From positions 62,001 through 126,000 of the forward strand of contig JAEZGK010000035.1 in assembly GCA_023437365.1 (NCBI GenBank): a DNA stretch of 64,000 bases, in the 5' to 3' direction. The position numbers were made by a program, and so were the translations under genes. The notes beneath the pieces are model-generated. The model saw only the letters and a list, made by a program, of their open reading frames with translations. It made no database searches and had not been told where the DNA came from. Of the stretch, positions 18,693 to 27,441 are shown piece by piece (the first letter of the stretch is position 1; each line of letters opens with the position of its first letter). The DNA is from Bacillota bacterium. Its GTDB lineage: Bacteria; Bacillota; Clostridia; Lachnospirales; Lachnospiraceae.

Positions 18693-19353
18693 TGCTTCTC
18701 CAGTTCGGCAGGAATTGATCCATATATCCCTTAAACACATGATTATGGCTTTTTTCCAGCAAATGAACCAGTTCATGCACCAGGACATACTCCAGGCAGC
18801 TTGGGGCTTTCTTGGCGAGTTGAAGGTTAAGGCAAATCGCCTTTTTCTGAATATGGCAGGTTCCCCAACGGGTCTTCATATCTCTGATATGAAAGGAATT
18901 GGATTTGACACCGATCTTTTTCTCCCATCCGGTAAGCAGAACAGGGATTTCCTGCTCCAGAGCTTTCTTGTACCAGGTATGCAGTAGTTTTTTTCGCTGC
19001 TCCCTGGTACTTTGATTTTTTATGAAGAGATGGACTTCCTCCCCTGTCACTTCCAGCTTTCCTCTCCCATTTGTCTCTTTCACGATCAAAAGATATGCCT
19101 TCCCCCAGATAAAGATTTCCTCGCCGGTCACATATTCCTGCTCTTGATGGGTATTGCGACGTTTCAGCTTTTCCTGCTGCAGTCTGATCCATACTATCTT
19201 CGATAGGATAAAGCGTTCTATCTCTTCCTCCCTCATACGCATCGGAGCCGATACGGATACCCTTCCATCCGGAGGCAGAATTCTTAAATACATATTCTTA
19301 ATTCTTTTTCTCTCTATGGTGACAGCTATCCTGTCGATTATGATCTGTTTCAT
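18652..19353 (-). CDS. YgjP-type (DUF45) zinc metallopeptidase-like protein
   Basis: 233 residues. The C-terminal half has MKTRWGTCHIQKKAICLNLQL followed by YVLVHELVHLLEKSHNHVFKGYM, the HExxH zinc motif with a downstream histidine that marks the YgjP/SprT-like DUF45 family; the substrate is unknown. The ATG at 19353 was chosen over a TTG one codon upstream because GGGAG is better spaced. It starts 14 bases after the NYN gene, in one operon. Its 3' end overlaps the convergent cyclase gene. Confidence 0.85.
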   Translation of the reverse strand: MKQIIIDRIAVTIERKRIKNMYLRILPPDGRVSVSAPMRMREEEIERFILSKIVWIRLQQEKLKRRNTHQEQEYVTGEEIFIWGKAYLLIVKETNGRGKLEVTGEEVHLFIKNQSTREQRKKLLHTWYKKALEQEIPVLLTGWEKKIGVKSNSFHIRDMKTRWGTCHIQKKAICLNLQLAKKAPSCLEYVLVHELVHLLEKSHNHVFKGYMDQFLPNWRSIRNELNGALSAYP

Positions 19354-19367
19354 CAAGTCTCCCTATG

Positions 19368-20219
19368 CTACTCCGCTTTTTTCTTCTTATAAGTCCGCTT
19401 CCGCTTAACAACCGGCTTATCTTCCTGAGCTTTAACTATAGTCTTACTTTCTTTGTCTGCTTTTAGCGTAACCCACATGGAGCTTCCGCCTTTACCGTCA
19501 GATTTTATTTCCAGAAAATCGAATTTTCTTAAGAATTTGGATAACTTTGTATCACCGTAATTTCGGACATCAAAATCAGGATATCTCTTGACCAGCCTGC
19601 TTCCGAGTTCTCCCATATTCATTCTCTGATCTGCTTCATCCACTTCATTCATCATCTTTAAAATAGCAGTTTTGATGTTATCCAAATCCGTATTTTCTTT
19701 TTTGATTTCTGATATGCTCTTATTCTCTTCCTTCGCCTTGATTTCTTCCTGCTTACTCTCGAACTCCATACTCTTTTTCTCAGCTTCTGCCAATACATCA
19801 AGATACTTAAATTGATTGCAGGCTGCTATAAAGGGCTTAGGTGTCTTTCTTTCTCCCATGCCCACCACCAGCATTCCAGATTCACGGAGACGAGAAGCGA
19901 GTTTCGTAAAGTCACTGTCACTGGAGACGATACAGAAGCCCTCGACATTACCTGAATACAGTATATCCATTGCGTCAATAATCATTGCGGAGTCTGTGGC
20001 GTTCTTTCCTACCGTATAGCCGTACTGCTGAACCGGTGTTACGGAATTCTCCAGCAATACATCCTTCCAGGATACCGCAGCGGGCTTTGTCCAATCTCCA
20101 TAGATTCGTTTATACGTGGCCACCCCATAATTGGCTATCTCATCCAGTATATATTTGATATATTTTGCGGACACATTGTCAGCATCGATTAATACAGCAA
20201 ACCTCTTCTCCTCAAACAT
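19368..20219 (-). CDS. NYN (PIN-like) domain protein with OST-HTH/LOTUS domain
   Basis: 283 residues. Residues 1-150 form an NYN domain: VLIDADNVS, KNATDSAMIIDAMDIL and IVSSDSDFTKLASRLRE hold the acidic residues expected of a metal-dependent ribonuclease. A charged linker (about 150-185) leads to an OST-HTH/LOTUS-like domain (about 190-260, MGELGSRLVKRYPDFDVRNYG and KLSKFLRKFDFLEI), a module that binds RNA or RNA-processing partners. The C-terminus is lysine-rich. AGGAGG precedes the ATG. An RNA-processing role is inferred; the target is unknown. The operon partner is the YgjP-like peptidase. Confidence 0.85.
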   Translation of the reverse strand: MFEEKRFAVLIDADNVSAKYIKYILDEIANYGVATYKRIYGDWTKPAAVSWKDVLLENSVTPVQQYGYTVGKNATDSAMIIDAMDILYSGNVEGFCIVSSDSDFTKLASRLRESGMLVVGMGERKTPKPFIAACNQFKYLDVLAEAEKKSMEFESKQEEIKAKEENKSISEIKKENTDLDNIKTAILKMMNEVDEADQRMNMGELGSRLVKRYPDFDVRNYGDTKLSKFLRKFDFLEIKSDGKGGSSMWVTLKADKESKTIVKAQEDKPVVKRKRTYKKKKAE

Positions 20220-20328
20220 CCCATTCCTCCTATTTAATTTATTATATAGATTGTGATTTATCTTATTGTTCCATGGATTATTATACTAAAGTATTATAAA
20301 AGGGTTATTCATCAAAGAGTACTTCATA

Positions 20329-20468
20329 GTGTCAGGTTCAAAGGAACCTTCGCTAAGTGTTATGCGTAGAGTGTCATTCGCAAAGTGTTATTCGCAAAGT
20401 GTTATTCGCATAGTGTTATGCTCAAAGTGTTATGCGTAGAGTGTTATTCGCATAGTGTTGTGCTCAAA
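20329..20468. repeat. Tandem array of ten 14-bp units
   Basis: Imperfect units around GTGTTATTCGCAAA repeat in exact 14-base register from 20329 to 20468; the first two are the most degenerate and eight from 20357 on are clear. Variant units (GTGTTATGCGTAGA, GTGTTATTCGCATA, GTGTTATGCTCAAA) recur, suggesting duplication of larger blocks. No spacer pattern and no ORF. The last unit runs into the left arm of the palindrome that follows. The stretch 20220-20328 shows nothing else. Confidence 0.9.
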
Positions 20469-20578
20469 GTGTCAAAAGGTGCGTCGCACGTTTCCTGATG
20501 AGATATATTGCTATTGTAAGCAAGCTTGCATAGCAATATGTCTCATCAGAAAGCACCTTCGGTGCTTTTGACACTTTG
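20465..20578. repeat. Branched palindromic element (cloverleaf-like)
   Basis: An outer 14-bp perfect stem (CAAAGTGTCAAAAG at 20465-20478 with its complement at 20565-20578) encloses a small hairpin GTGCGTCGCAC (20479-20489), a 19-bp stem with one mismatch (20496-20514 with 20530-20548) and a third hairpin GCACCTTCGGTGC (20553-20565). It is non-coding, between two minus-strand genes. Beyond 20580 to 20766 only AT-rich sequence is seen. Confidence 0.85.
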
Positions 20579-20766
20579 TGCTATACCTTTTGAATTTTAT
20601 TTTTGATGATTAACCTATGCAATTACTTTTTGAATATTACTATTGAGTATCAGGTTTGATTATTAATATATTTAGTTCTTAGTAAAATGCTTATTGCATT
20701 ACTTTATAATATGTGATTATATTGATGTATCTCTTCTGAAATTGTTATCATCCCGATGATTATCTG

Positions 20767-22956
20767 TTAGTATTCCTTCTTTAACACCTTTTCTATGAAG
20801 ACTCTGACTATCACATCATCAAATTCCAGTCCTGCATTCTTTTTTAATTCCATAACCGCATTTTTCTGGCTCAGTTTTTTGCGATAGGGGCACTCACCGG
20901 TCATGTTTTCGTAAGCTTCTGCAATATGCAGTATCTTTGCCTTCCTTGGTATGTCTGTTCCGCTCAGTCCGTAAGGATATCCCTTTCCGTCAATTCTTTC
21001 ATGATGTGCCAGGACATATTCGGCAAGCTCCGCAAATTCATTCACAGATCGAAGAATATGATACCCGATTTCCGGGTGACGTTTGATTTCCTGCCATTCC
21101 TCCTCAGTCAGTTCCTCCGTCTTATTCAAAATATCCTTATTAATTCCTATTTTCCCTATGTCATGTAAAAGTCCGGTCAAGCCCAGTTCATTCACATCAT
21201 CCGCATCCATACCGAGTGCTGTCCCCAGCTCCTTGCATAAAGTGCTGACCTTCTCGCAGTGCTGCTGTTCCCATTGACATTTCTCATAAAGGCTTTGGGT
21301 TATCAGCTTGATCGTATCACTCTTATAGCTCTTACCCTCCAGCATCTTACGACGATACATCGCATCCTCGGCCTGCTTATATATATCGTCAAATTCCTCG
21401 GTCAGCGTGTATTTCGTCTTCCAGCCAAAAGAAACCGAGAGCCTGACATTATCCACCATGGTATTGGACATAATGCTCTGAATACGTTCAACGATTCTTT
21501 CTGCCTGAATTGAATTCGTCTTGTGGAGGAGCAGGACAAACTCATCCCCTCCGATACGGGCAATCACATCTCCGGAACGGCATTCTCTTTTCAGTATATC
21601 TGCAATGGCAACCAGCATACGATCTCCAAACACATGCCCAAAGGCATCATTGGTCAGCTTCAGACCGTTGACGTCCGCCATGACTAAGGTAATGGGATAG
21701 TTACCTTCCGAATTAATATTTTTCAGCTCTTCTTCATAAAAGCGACGGTTATACAAGCCTGTCAACTGATCATGATAGCTTAAATACAGGACTTCCCTCT
21801 CGTATTGCTTTCTGCTCTCAATATTTCTGCTGATCCCGACAACCTCTATTTCATTGTTCTGATTAAGCCTGAGTCTTGCTGACATCTCAGACCAGATATG
21901 TTTCCCGTTTTTACATGAAATCCTGGCTTCAATCATAGTACTCTTTGTCGTATTCGGATTCTTATTAAAGTCCTTCAGTGCATCGTCAAATGCATCAAGA
22001 ATTACAGGATAATATTCCGGATCGACCATCTCTTCCAGTGTCTGTTCCATCGATTCCTCTACGGTATAGCCGCGGAGCATCTGGATTGTTGGACTGACAT
22101 AGGTAAACCGCTTGGAAGAAAGATTGTAAACCCAGATTGCATCAGAGGTGGTCTCCGTCAGCAGACGGTACTTTGATTCACTCATCCGAAGTGCTTCTTC
22201 ATCCTCTTTCCGTTTGGTAATATCGATTCCAATGCCAAGTGTCCCGAGGATACTCCCATCCTCTTTATATAATCTTTTCTTTACGGTTTCAATAATGTGC
22301 TTCTTCCCATCCTTGAAGGTGATTTCTTCCTCATAGCTTCCCTGGAAGCCCTTTTGCAATACATCTTCATCCGTGAGCTCGGTAAGCAGCATCTCTTCCT
22401 TTGTCATTGCATAATTCTCAAGTATAAATCTGTTATAGAAATCCGGCTTCTCACCCGGGTAATTGATATGAATACTGACCGGTGCGTTGTCCATGATCAT
22501 CTGCAGCAGGGTGTCATTCCTCTTTAGCGATTGTTCAAGCTCAATCCGATCCGAGATATCTCTTGCTGTACAGTAAACATATTCTCCCAACACATTGCCC
22601 TTCAGCTCAATATAGCGATATCTGCCCTCTCTCGAACGGAAACGTGCCGTGATATGAAATACTCCAGATATCCGCTCTATGTTATCCATCAATTCACTCA
22701 TCTTACCAGCATCCTCAGGATGAATATAATTGAAAATCGTGTTCTTCTTCAAATCCTCCAGAGCAAAGCCGAATACATTTTCCCACTCCTTATTGATCCT
22801 AATCAGCTTTCCTGATTTTTCAGCAATAAACATCAGATCCAGATTCGAATCAAAAAAATTCTCATAAATATCAGTCCGGTTGAGTTCAGATATTCCCTCG
22901 TGAGTGCTGCTAACCTTTTCACTGTTGGTACCATTCGTCGTTTTTTCTTTATCCAT
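20767..22956 (-). CDS. PAS-PAS-PAS-GGDEF-HD-GYP cyclic di-GMP signalling protein
   Basis: 729 residues, apparently cytoplasmic. Three PAS domains (about 28-135, 145-260, 268-390) precede a GGDEF domain (about 395-555, ARIGGDEFVLLLH) and a C-terminal HD-GYP phosphodiesterase (about 560-725). The HD-GYP part has LLHDIGKIGI, HPEIGYHIL and HHERIDGKGYPYGLSG. The later motif reads IAEAYENMTGECPYR where most family members have an aspartate (VADxFDAMTS), a conservative change near the metal site. It may both make and break cyclic di-GMP under control of the PAS inputs. GAGAGG precedes the ATG. Confidence 0.88.
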   Translation of the reverse strand: MDKEKTTNGTNSEKVSSTHEGISELNRTDIYENFFDSNLDLMFIAEKSGKLIRINKEWENVFGFALEDLKKNTIFNYIHPEDAGKMSELMDNIERISGVFHITARFRSREGRYRYIELKGNVLGEYVYCTARDISDRIELEQSLKRNDTLLQMIMDNAPVSIHINYPGEKPDFYNRFILENYAMTKEEMLLTELTDEDVLQKGFQGSYEEEITFKDGKKHIIETVKKRLYKEDGSILGTLGIGIDITKRKEDEEALRMSESKYRLLTETTSDAIWVYNLSSKRFTYVSPTIQMLRGYTVEESMEQTLEEMVDPEYYPVILDAFDDALKDFNKNPNTTKSTMIEARISCKNGKHIWSEMSARLRLNQNNEIEVVGISRNIESRKQYEREVLYLSYHDQLTGLYNRRFYEEELKNINSEGNYPITLVMADVNGLKLTNDAFGHVFGDRMLVAIADILKRECRSGDVIARIGGDEFVLLLHKTNSIQAERIVERIQSIMSNTMVDNVRLSVSFGWKTKYTLTEEFDDIYKQAEDAMYRRKMLEGKSYKSDTIKLITQSLYEKCQWEQQHCEKVSTLCKELGTALGMDADDVNELGLTGLLHDIGKIGINKDILNKTEELTEEEWQEIKRHPEIGYHILRSVNEFAELAEYVLAHHERIDGKGYPYGLSGTDIPRKAKILHIAEAYENMTGECPYRKKLSQKNAVMELKKNAGLEFDDVIVRVFIEKVLKKEY

Positions 22957-23116
22957 GAAGCACCTCTCTGCCTGGTAAAAGGATTTGTCCGTAGTGACTT
23001 TTTAAGAATTGTTTCAATTCCTATTATACCTCTTCTTTTGCTTACTGCAAATAAAAATATACACCTCTGATTAGCATGATTGAAAGTGGCAATACTGCTG
23101 ACCAGGAGGTGTATTT

Positions 23117-23479
23117 ATGATTACTTTTATCAAAGATAACAGTAAAGAAATTATGAAAAAAAAACTCGTGTTGTTATATGTATTAAATGTCAGTGACATC
23201 CTGTTCACTTTATTCTTACTACAAACAGGATACTTTAAAGAGGTGAATATCCTGATGGCAGGTGCCGTAAAAAATCCAGCCGTCAGTCTGATGCTCAAAA
23301 TCATATTACCGGCTTTCCTTCTGTATTATATGTATCGCCAGCACCTTACAGCAGAGGAGGAACAACGGAAGGCCTCCAATGTTGCCGTGAACATATCCCT
23401 TTCCATCTACAGCTTCGTTAATATTACACATCTGGTCTGGCTTGCATTACTTCCGTTATTAGTAACCTATCGGTTTTGA
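23117..23479 (+). CDS. Small membrane protein, DUF5658-like
   Basis: 120 residues with three or four hydrophobic segments (about 17-38, 55-77, 92-115). The pattern NVSDILFTLFLLQTGYFKEVNILM resembles the DUF5658 family, in which an acidic residue is conserved in helix 1; this assignment is by eye. CAGGAGG is well spaced from the ATG. Its end overlaps the convergent HAD phosphatase gene by 13 bases. No function can be inferred. Confidence 0.7.
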   Translation: MITFIKDNSKEIMKKKLVLLYVLNVSDILFTLFLLQTGYFKEVNILMAGAVKNPAVSLMLKIILPAFLLYYMYRQHLTAEEEQRKASNVAVNISLSIYSFVNITHLVWLALLPLLVTYRF

Positions 23480-24204
23480 CTTCCCTCTTCCTTCAGCTTT
23501 GGGAGTTTTTGTATTAGCGACAGAAGCTCCTCAAAGCTTCCTTGCGGTATCCCGGATATATCTTCTCCCTCGGGGCAGATCAGGCAATCCTTAAGTAAAA
23601 AAATGTCCATTCCAAGCTTTGCGGCGCACATATCCTCCCGTACATCATTTCCAACCATGATACATTCGGACGGCTGCTTGTTGCAAAGCTGAAGGATTTC
23701 CTTATAATACTCCAGATTGGGCTTGCAATAAGAGCTGTTTTCATAGGTAGTGATACGTTCAAAGTCCGAGGGATGAAGTCCTGCCCACCCTAGTCTTGCA
23801 TAGGTCGCTACCTGAGGAAACAATGGATTGGTTGCAATAATTATACTATAGCCTTTCTCCTTCAGCAGCCGGATGCATTCCGGTACCATCGGATGACTTG
23901 AGGTTGCTGCCTTTGCCGTTTCAAATTCATTTCTGTAGAAATCATCAAACCTGGGCTCAAGTTCTCTGGCTTCCTCTCCCATGACTGTACAGAACACACT
24001 CCAGAAACGTTGTTCATTGGTCATCGTCCCGTCATTCTCTATCATAGCCTTGGTCCCGATCCATACCGCCTTCGTCAGTTCCTTCGGGTCAAAACCGAGA
24101 GGTATGAATTTCATGGACAGTGCCTTAAAATACGTATTTAAAAAAAGCTCCTGATCCGGCATGGGCAACAGAGTACCGTCCAGATCAAAAATAAATGTAT
24201 TCAC
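23467..24204 (-). CDS. HAD-superfamily hydrolase
   Basis: 245 residues. MNTFIFDLDGTLLP holds the catalytic D7 and D9, IIATNP is motif II, KPNLEYYKEIL carries the motif III lysine and MVGNDVREDM is motif IV, with a helical cap at about 15-110. It is a phosphatase or phosphoglycolate phosphatase-like enzyme of unknown substrate. The GTG at 24204 was chosen since GGAGG precedes it and the DxD motif then lies at the N-terminus; the open frame runs 13 codons further. Confidence 0.85.
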   Translation of the reverse strand: MNTFIFDLDGTLLPMPDQELFLNTYFKALSMKFIPLGFDPKELTKAVWIGTKAMIENDGTMTNEQRFWSVFCTVMGEEARELEPRFDDFYRNEFETAKAATSSHPMVPECIRLLKEKGYSIIIATNPLFPQVATYARLGWAGLHPSDFERITTYENSSYCKPNLEYYKEILQLCNKQPSECIMVGNDVREDMCAAKLGMDIFLLKDCLICPEGEDISGIPQGSFEELLSLIQKLPKLKEEGSQNR

Positions 24205-24289
24205 TATTCTTCCTCCATCCTGAGTTTTTAACCATGTTACCAAATGTCCCCGAAAAAAGCAACCTGTAGATAAAAATAAAGGGACTCAA

Positions 24290-24325
24290 GGAGATAGGTG
24301 AGCTTTCTTTCAATCCTTCACCTCC
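24290..24325 (-). terminator. Possible terminator after the plsY-like gene
   Basis: On the minus strand GGAGGTGA pairs with TCACCTATCTCC around a loop of about 15 bases; a T-rich stretch follows some 10 bases later. Imperfect, so tentative. Confidence 0.4.
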
Positions 24326-24339
24326 GGCATGATATCCGG

Positions 24340-24957
24340 CTATCTACTCTTTCTCTTCTTCTCCTTTTTGGGGATGCTTCCTTCCAAAGCCTTTGTCTGT
24401 ATATATTCTTTCACATTGCTCCGACAGGCATAGATGATAATGATTGCATATCCCAAAGAAAAATAGACCATCAAAAAAGAGAAATCAGCAAAAAACAGCT
24501 CTAGCGGAAATATAAGAATGGCAAAGAGGCTGGTTACCGTATATCTTCTGATGAAAGGATACAGAAGCAGACATGTTCCGAAAAGCATAAGGAGCAGCAC
24601 CGGCTGATAGGCTAATAATGCTCCAAATATTGTAGACATTCCTTTCCCTCCGCGGAACTTCAGCTGAAACGGAAAGACATGTCCAAGTAAAACCATAAAA
24701 ATGCAGGATAGTACTACCCAGTCCGGTGTTTGGAAGGCGCGGCACAAAAGAACTGCCAGCGCACCTTTTATGGTATCTCCGAGAAAGGTAATAGCAAATC
24801 CTTTTCTTCCGGCTAAGCGTCTTACATTCATTGCACCGGTGACACCCGTGCCAATCTCTCTGACATCCTGTTGATAGAATAGCTTAGTAAAATAATACCC
24901 GGTGTTAAAGCATCCCAGCAGATAGCTGATTACAATCAGAACATAATCTCTCGTCAT
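24340..24957 (-). CDS. PlsY-like glycerol-3-phosphate acyltransferase
   Basis: 205 residues, five or six membrane helices. The second PlsY motif, GHVFPFQLKFRGGKG, is intact. The first, normally GSGNxGATN, reads GTGVTGAMN before VRRLAG, so three conserved positions differ. PlsY acylates glycerol 3-phosphate from acyl-phosphate at the membrane. The altered motif suggests a secondary paralog or a changed acceptor. The C-terminal tail is lysine/arginine-rich. GGGAGG precedes the ATG. Confidence 0.78.
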   Translation of the reverse strand: MTRDYVLIVISYLLGCFNTGYYFTKLFYQQDVREIGTGVTGAMNVRRLAGRKGFAITFLGDTIKGALAVLLCRAFQTPDWVVLSCIFMVLLGHVFPFQLKFRGGKGMSTIFGALLAYQPVLLLMLFGTCLLLYPFIRRYTVTSLFAILIFPLELFFADFSFLMVYFSLGYAIIIIYACRSNVKEYIQTKALEGSIPKKEKKRKSR

Positions 24958-25015
24958 CCGGAATCCTCCCTTTCTTGACCTGACCTTTTCTACTATTTTA
25001 CTACTTCCGTTACCC

Positions 25016-26326
25016 TCAATGCAAATAATTCCACAAATATTTCTGCCATTCTATCTGAGGTTCAAAGTCCTCAGCAGGAATCTCCCCTGCATCATATAGA
25101 ATTCTCTTCTCAAGCATATGAAGCTCCGCCTCTCCTAACAGGTCGAATACCTCTTCATAATCTTTGTCATAGAAGCATTCCTCCAGCAGTTCAATCAGAT
25201 CCGTGGTACTGCGTACCTCCTGCAGAATAAGAGTTACCTTATCTGCTATTACATCTGCAAGCTTGATCCTTTCTATCAGATATCTGAGCTTATAATCCTC
25301 CATAATCTCTCCATCCTCCAAATATTCGTATGCCTCCTGCCATGCATTACTAAAGGAGAGGAAGAAATGACTTAAGGTATTTGTCTCCAGATGATGGGTT
25401 AATCTTTCTGACAACATGGTAAGCTCAGGTAAAATATAAGCAGTCAATTCCTCAGTAAGCTCCAAATCCTTAGCCAGATCAAAATAAGCCTTTTGTAGCT
25501 GCTCCAACTGTTCCTCCTTAGAAAGCTTTGACAGCTTTTCCTGAAGCCATACAATTTCCTGTGCACTGATATCAAGCTTTCTGATCTCCTTCTCTAGAAG
25601 ACAGCAGCCGAGCGCATTGATCAAAACTAGTTCAAATAGGTTAATCAGCATATGTTTTGCTTCCCGGTCAAAGGCCCTCTGAAGATGATTGATGTCTGAG
25701 GCTGAAAAACGGCTGAGGAAATCATTCTCCAGGCACAGTCTTCTTAGATACTCCTCCATATATTCTACGCCAAGTAAGTCAGTAACAGTAACAAAGGAAG
25801 GATAGTCGATATCCCCGGCACCCTCATGTGCCGCAAATTCCACATTATAATCATGAAAGAATTTAGGCAGACCCTTACTGATCGTATCCTGATATGCGAT
25901 ATTATCTACCCGTAAAAGCCCATCCGTCAGTCTGAGAAGCAATTTTTGAGCAGCTTCCAGCCTTTGCTCTACCGTCTTTTGTCCCAATAGGAATAGAGAG
26001 GATATCTTCTCCTTCTTAAGGATTGCCAGCTGTGCCCCCACATCCGCGATGGTCTTAAAGTAACTGCCGATACTGAAGGTTACCGATTGGAGAAGGGACT
26101 GCGCAGTTTCTACAGGAATAGAGCTGCTTTCATCATTGGTATACCGATTGGCTTCTTTGGTAAACACCTCCAGTAGTCCCATCTGGATACGCGAAATCTC
26201 CTCATCCGTGAAAAGCTGCTTTCTGCATGCCTCCTGAAGGAGCTCCTGAAAATATTGTTCCTGATTGAATGTAGCCGGATCAATCCCAATCTCTCTCGTC
26301 CCAATCCAAAAAGTCTGTGTAGTCAT
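25016..26326 (-). CDS. DUF6179-like protein of unknown function
   Basis: 436 residues, almost entirely alpha-helical and acidic, no membrane segment or signal peptide. It resembles the clostridial DUF6179 family, which I recall occurring next to DUF6323, as here; the match is by eye. The ATG at 26326 was chosen because GGAGG lies eight bases upstream, while the first in-frame ATG nearby is only two bases from it. It overlaps the DUF6323-like gene by 47 bases, indicating tight coupling. No catalytic motif is recognised. Confidence 0.7.
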   Translation of the reverse strand: MTTQTFWIGTREIGIDPATFNQEQYFQELLQEACRKQLFTDEEISRIQMGLLEVFTKEANRYTNDESSSIPVETAQSLLQSVTFSIGSYFKTIADVGAQLAILKKEKISSLFLLGQKTVEQRLEAAQKLLLRLTDGLLRVDNIAYQDTISKGLPKFFHDYNVEFAAHEGAGDIDYPSFVTVTDLLGVEYMEEYLRRLCLENDFLSRFSASDINHLQRAFDREAKHMLINLFELVLINALGCCLLEKEIRKLDISAQEIVWLQEKLSKLSKEEQLEQLQKAYFDLAKDLELTEELTAYILPELTMLSERLTHHLETNTLSHFFLSFSNAWQEAYEYLEDGEIMEDYKLRYLIERIKLADVIADKVTLILQEVRSTTDLIELLEECFYDKDYEEVFDLLGEAELHMLEKRILYDAGEIPAEDFEPQIEWQKYLWNYLH

Positions 26327-26789
26327 CCTCATAACCTCCCATAAATTGATACTCCCTTGTGTCGTAACGAATATCCCTGCAGTAATTCTCAAGTACAGTG
26401 GACCTTAAGTATTCTATGGAACCCTGACATACCTCCTCAAAGTAGAGCTTCATAATCTTGATCAGTTCATCATCGGATATCTCCTCCATTGCTTCTCTCT
26501 TAAAATAGTAAAAACAATCCTGAAGCTCCGTTAATATTTCCTCATACTCCTCCTGGTTCAAATAAGCCGAATCAGCAAACATTGTAATCAGCTTCGGCAG
26601 AATACTGCTGCCAAATTCAATCCGTCCGTACTTCTTAAGGGCCTCCCTCCGGTTTAACATAAGCTTTTGTACAGACTCTTCTGACAGCTGCAATCCATAC
26701 CTCGCCGTATAAGAATTACATTCTCTGATCAGCAACGCATTCTGGCTGTCCGATACTGTAATTGGCAGCAGCAGGAACTGATTTTCCAT
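26280..26789 (-). CDS. DUF6323-like protein of unknown function
   Basis: 169 residues, helical, with an acidic C-terminal tail (EDDYTDFLDWDERDWD). It resembles DUF6323 of Lachnospiraceae. The start MENQF at 26789 follows AAAGGAG. A clear sigma-A promoter lies upstream (26900-26928), making this the first gene of a two-gene operon with the DUF6179-like gene, just downstream of the MoxR/VWA operon. The function is unknown. Confidence 0.7.
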   Translation of the reverse strand: MENQFLLLPITVSDSQNALLIRECNSYTARYGLQLSEESVQKLMLNRREALKKYGRIEFGSSILPKLITMFADSAYLNQEEYEEILTELQDCFYYFKREAMEEISDDELIKIMKLYFEEVCQGSIEYLRSTVLENYCRDIRYDTREYQFMGGYEDDYTDFLDWDERDWD

Positions 26790-26899
26790 ACTGATCTCTC
26801 CTTTCAGATTTTTTAAAAAGGGGGTTGACATATTGCAGTTTTTGTGTTATAGTTATTATGGATTATTAGGCATATTAACATATACACAAACCAAATTAT

Positions 26900-26928
26900 A
26901 TTATATCTTCATTGACTGATTATGTCAA
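26900..26928 (-). promoter_or_regulatory. Sigma-A promoter of the DUF6323/DUF6179 operon
   Basis: TTGACA (26928-26923), 17-base spacer and TATAAT (26905-26900) on the minus strand, about 110 bases before the DUF6323-like start. Confidence 0.78.
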
Positions 26929-26986
26929 TGATTTTTTATTGTATAAAAATCAAGTATGTCAGCTTTACAGCCATTTTGTATGCTTA

Positions 26987-27053
26987 AGAGGAAGACAATT
27001 CACCTCCAAATATAAGTTCTTCACTTACATTTGGAGGTGAATTGTCTTCCTCT
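26987..27053. repeat. Perfect 25-bp inverted repeat between two operons
   Basis: Bases 26987-27011 are the exact reverse complement of 27029-27053, with further AAGT/ACTT pairing in the 17-base loop. It lies 40 bases after the stop of the 114-residue gene. No T-run follows on the minus strand, so it is not a standard Rho-independent terminator there; it may protect or end the MoxR-operon mRNA. Confidence 0.85.
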
Positions 27054-27093
27054 CTTCTGTCTTTCTTCTTATCATCATTAGAAAGGCTTCTGA

Positions 27094-27438
27094 CTACTCA
27101 TAAATCACCTTATCATCTTCTCCGTTTAAATTCAAGGTTACATGATAGGAGGTCAGAGCTGTGATCTGTATTACAATTCTGCCCTTTATTTTTTCTTTGT
27201 ATTTTTGCTTCAGTTTGCGAAACAGATCATAAAAGCCTTCGTCCATCCTCACCTCTGCCTGATTAAAATCAATCTTAACGAAGTCCTCTATTTTTTCTAC
27301 CCTTGGAGCGATATCCGCTGGATTTCCTTTTCCATAGACTATTTTTTTCAAGAGACTGTCAGAGAGCAGAAGCTCTCTGGTAAAGGCTGTCTTCTCAATT
27401 AACAGCTGACCGCCGGATAGGATATATTGCAGGGTCAT
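27094..27438 (-). CDS. Hypothetical protein in the MoxR-VWA operon
   Basis: 114 residues, no recognised domain; mixed alpha/beta, charged, with no signal peptide or membrane segment. The N-terminus (MTLQYILSGG) begins directly after the VWA gene stop, which provides GGAGGTGA as ribosome site, so it is translationally coupled to it. Its position as third gene suggests an accessory factor for the MoxR ATPase or VWA protein. This is inference from context only. Confidence 0.7.
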   Translation of the reverse strand: MTLQYILSGGQLLIEKTAFTRELLLSDSLLKKIVYGKGNPADIAPRVEKIEDFVKIDFNQAEVRMDEGFYDLFRKLKQKYKEKIKGRIVIQITALTSYHVTLNLNGEDDKVIYE

Positions 27439-27441
27439 ACT

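Noticed and set aside
20329..20468. Possible CRISPR array
   Set aside because: Units are 14 bases and directly adjacent, with no unique spacers and no cas genes.
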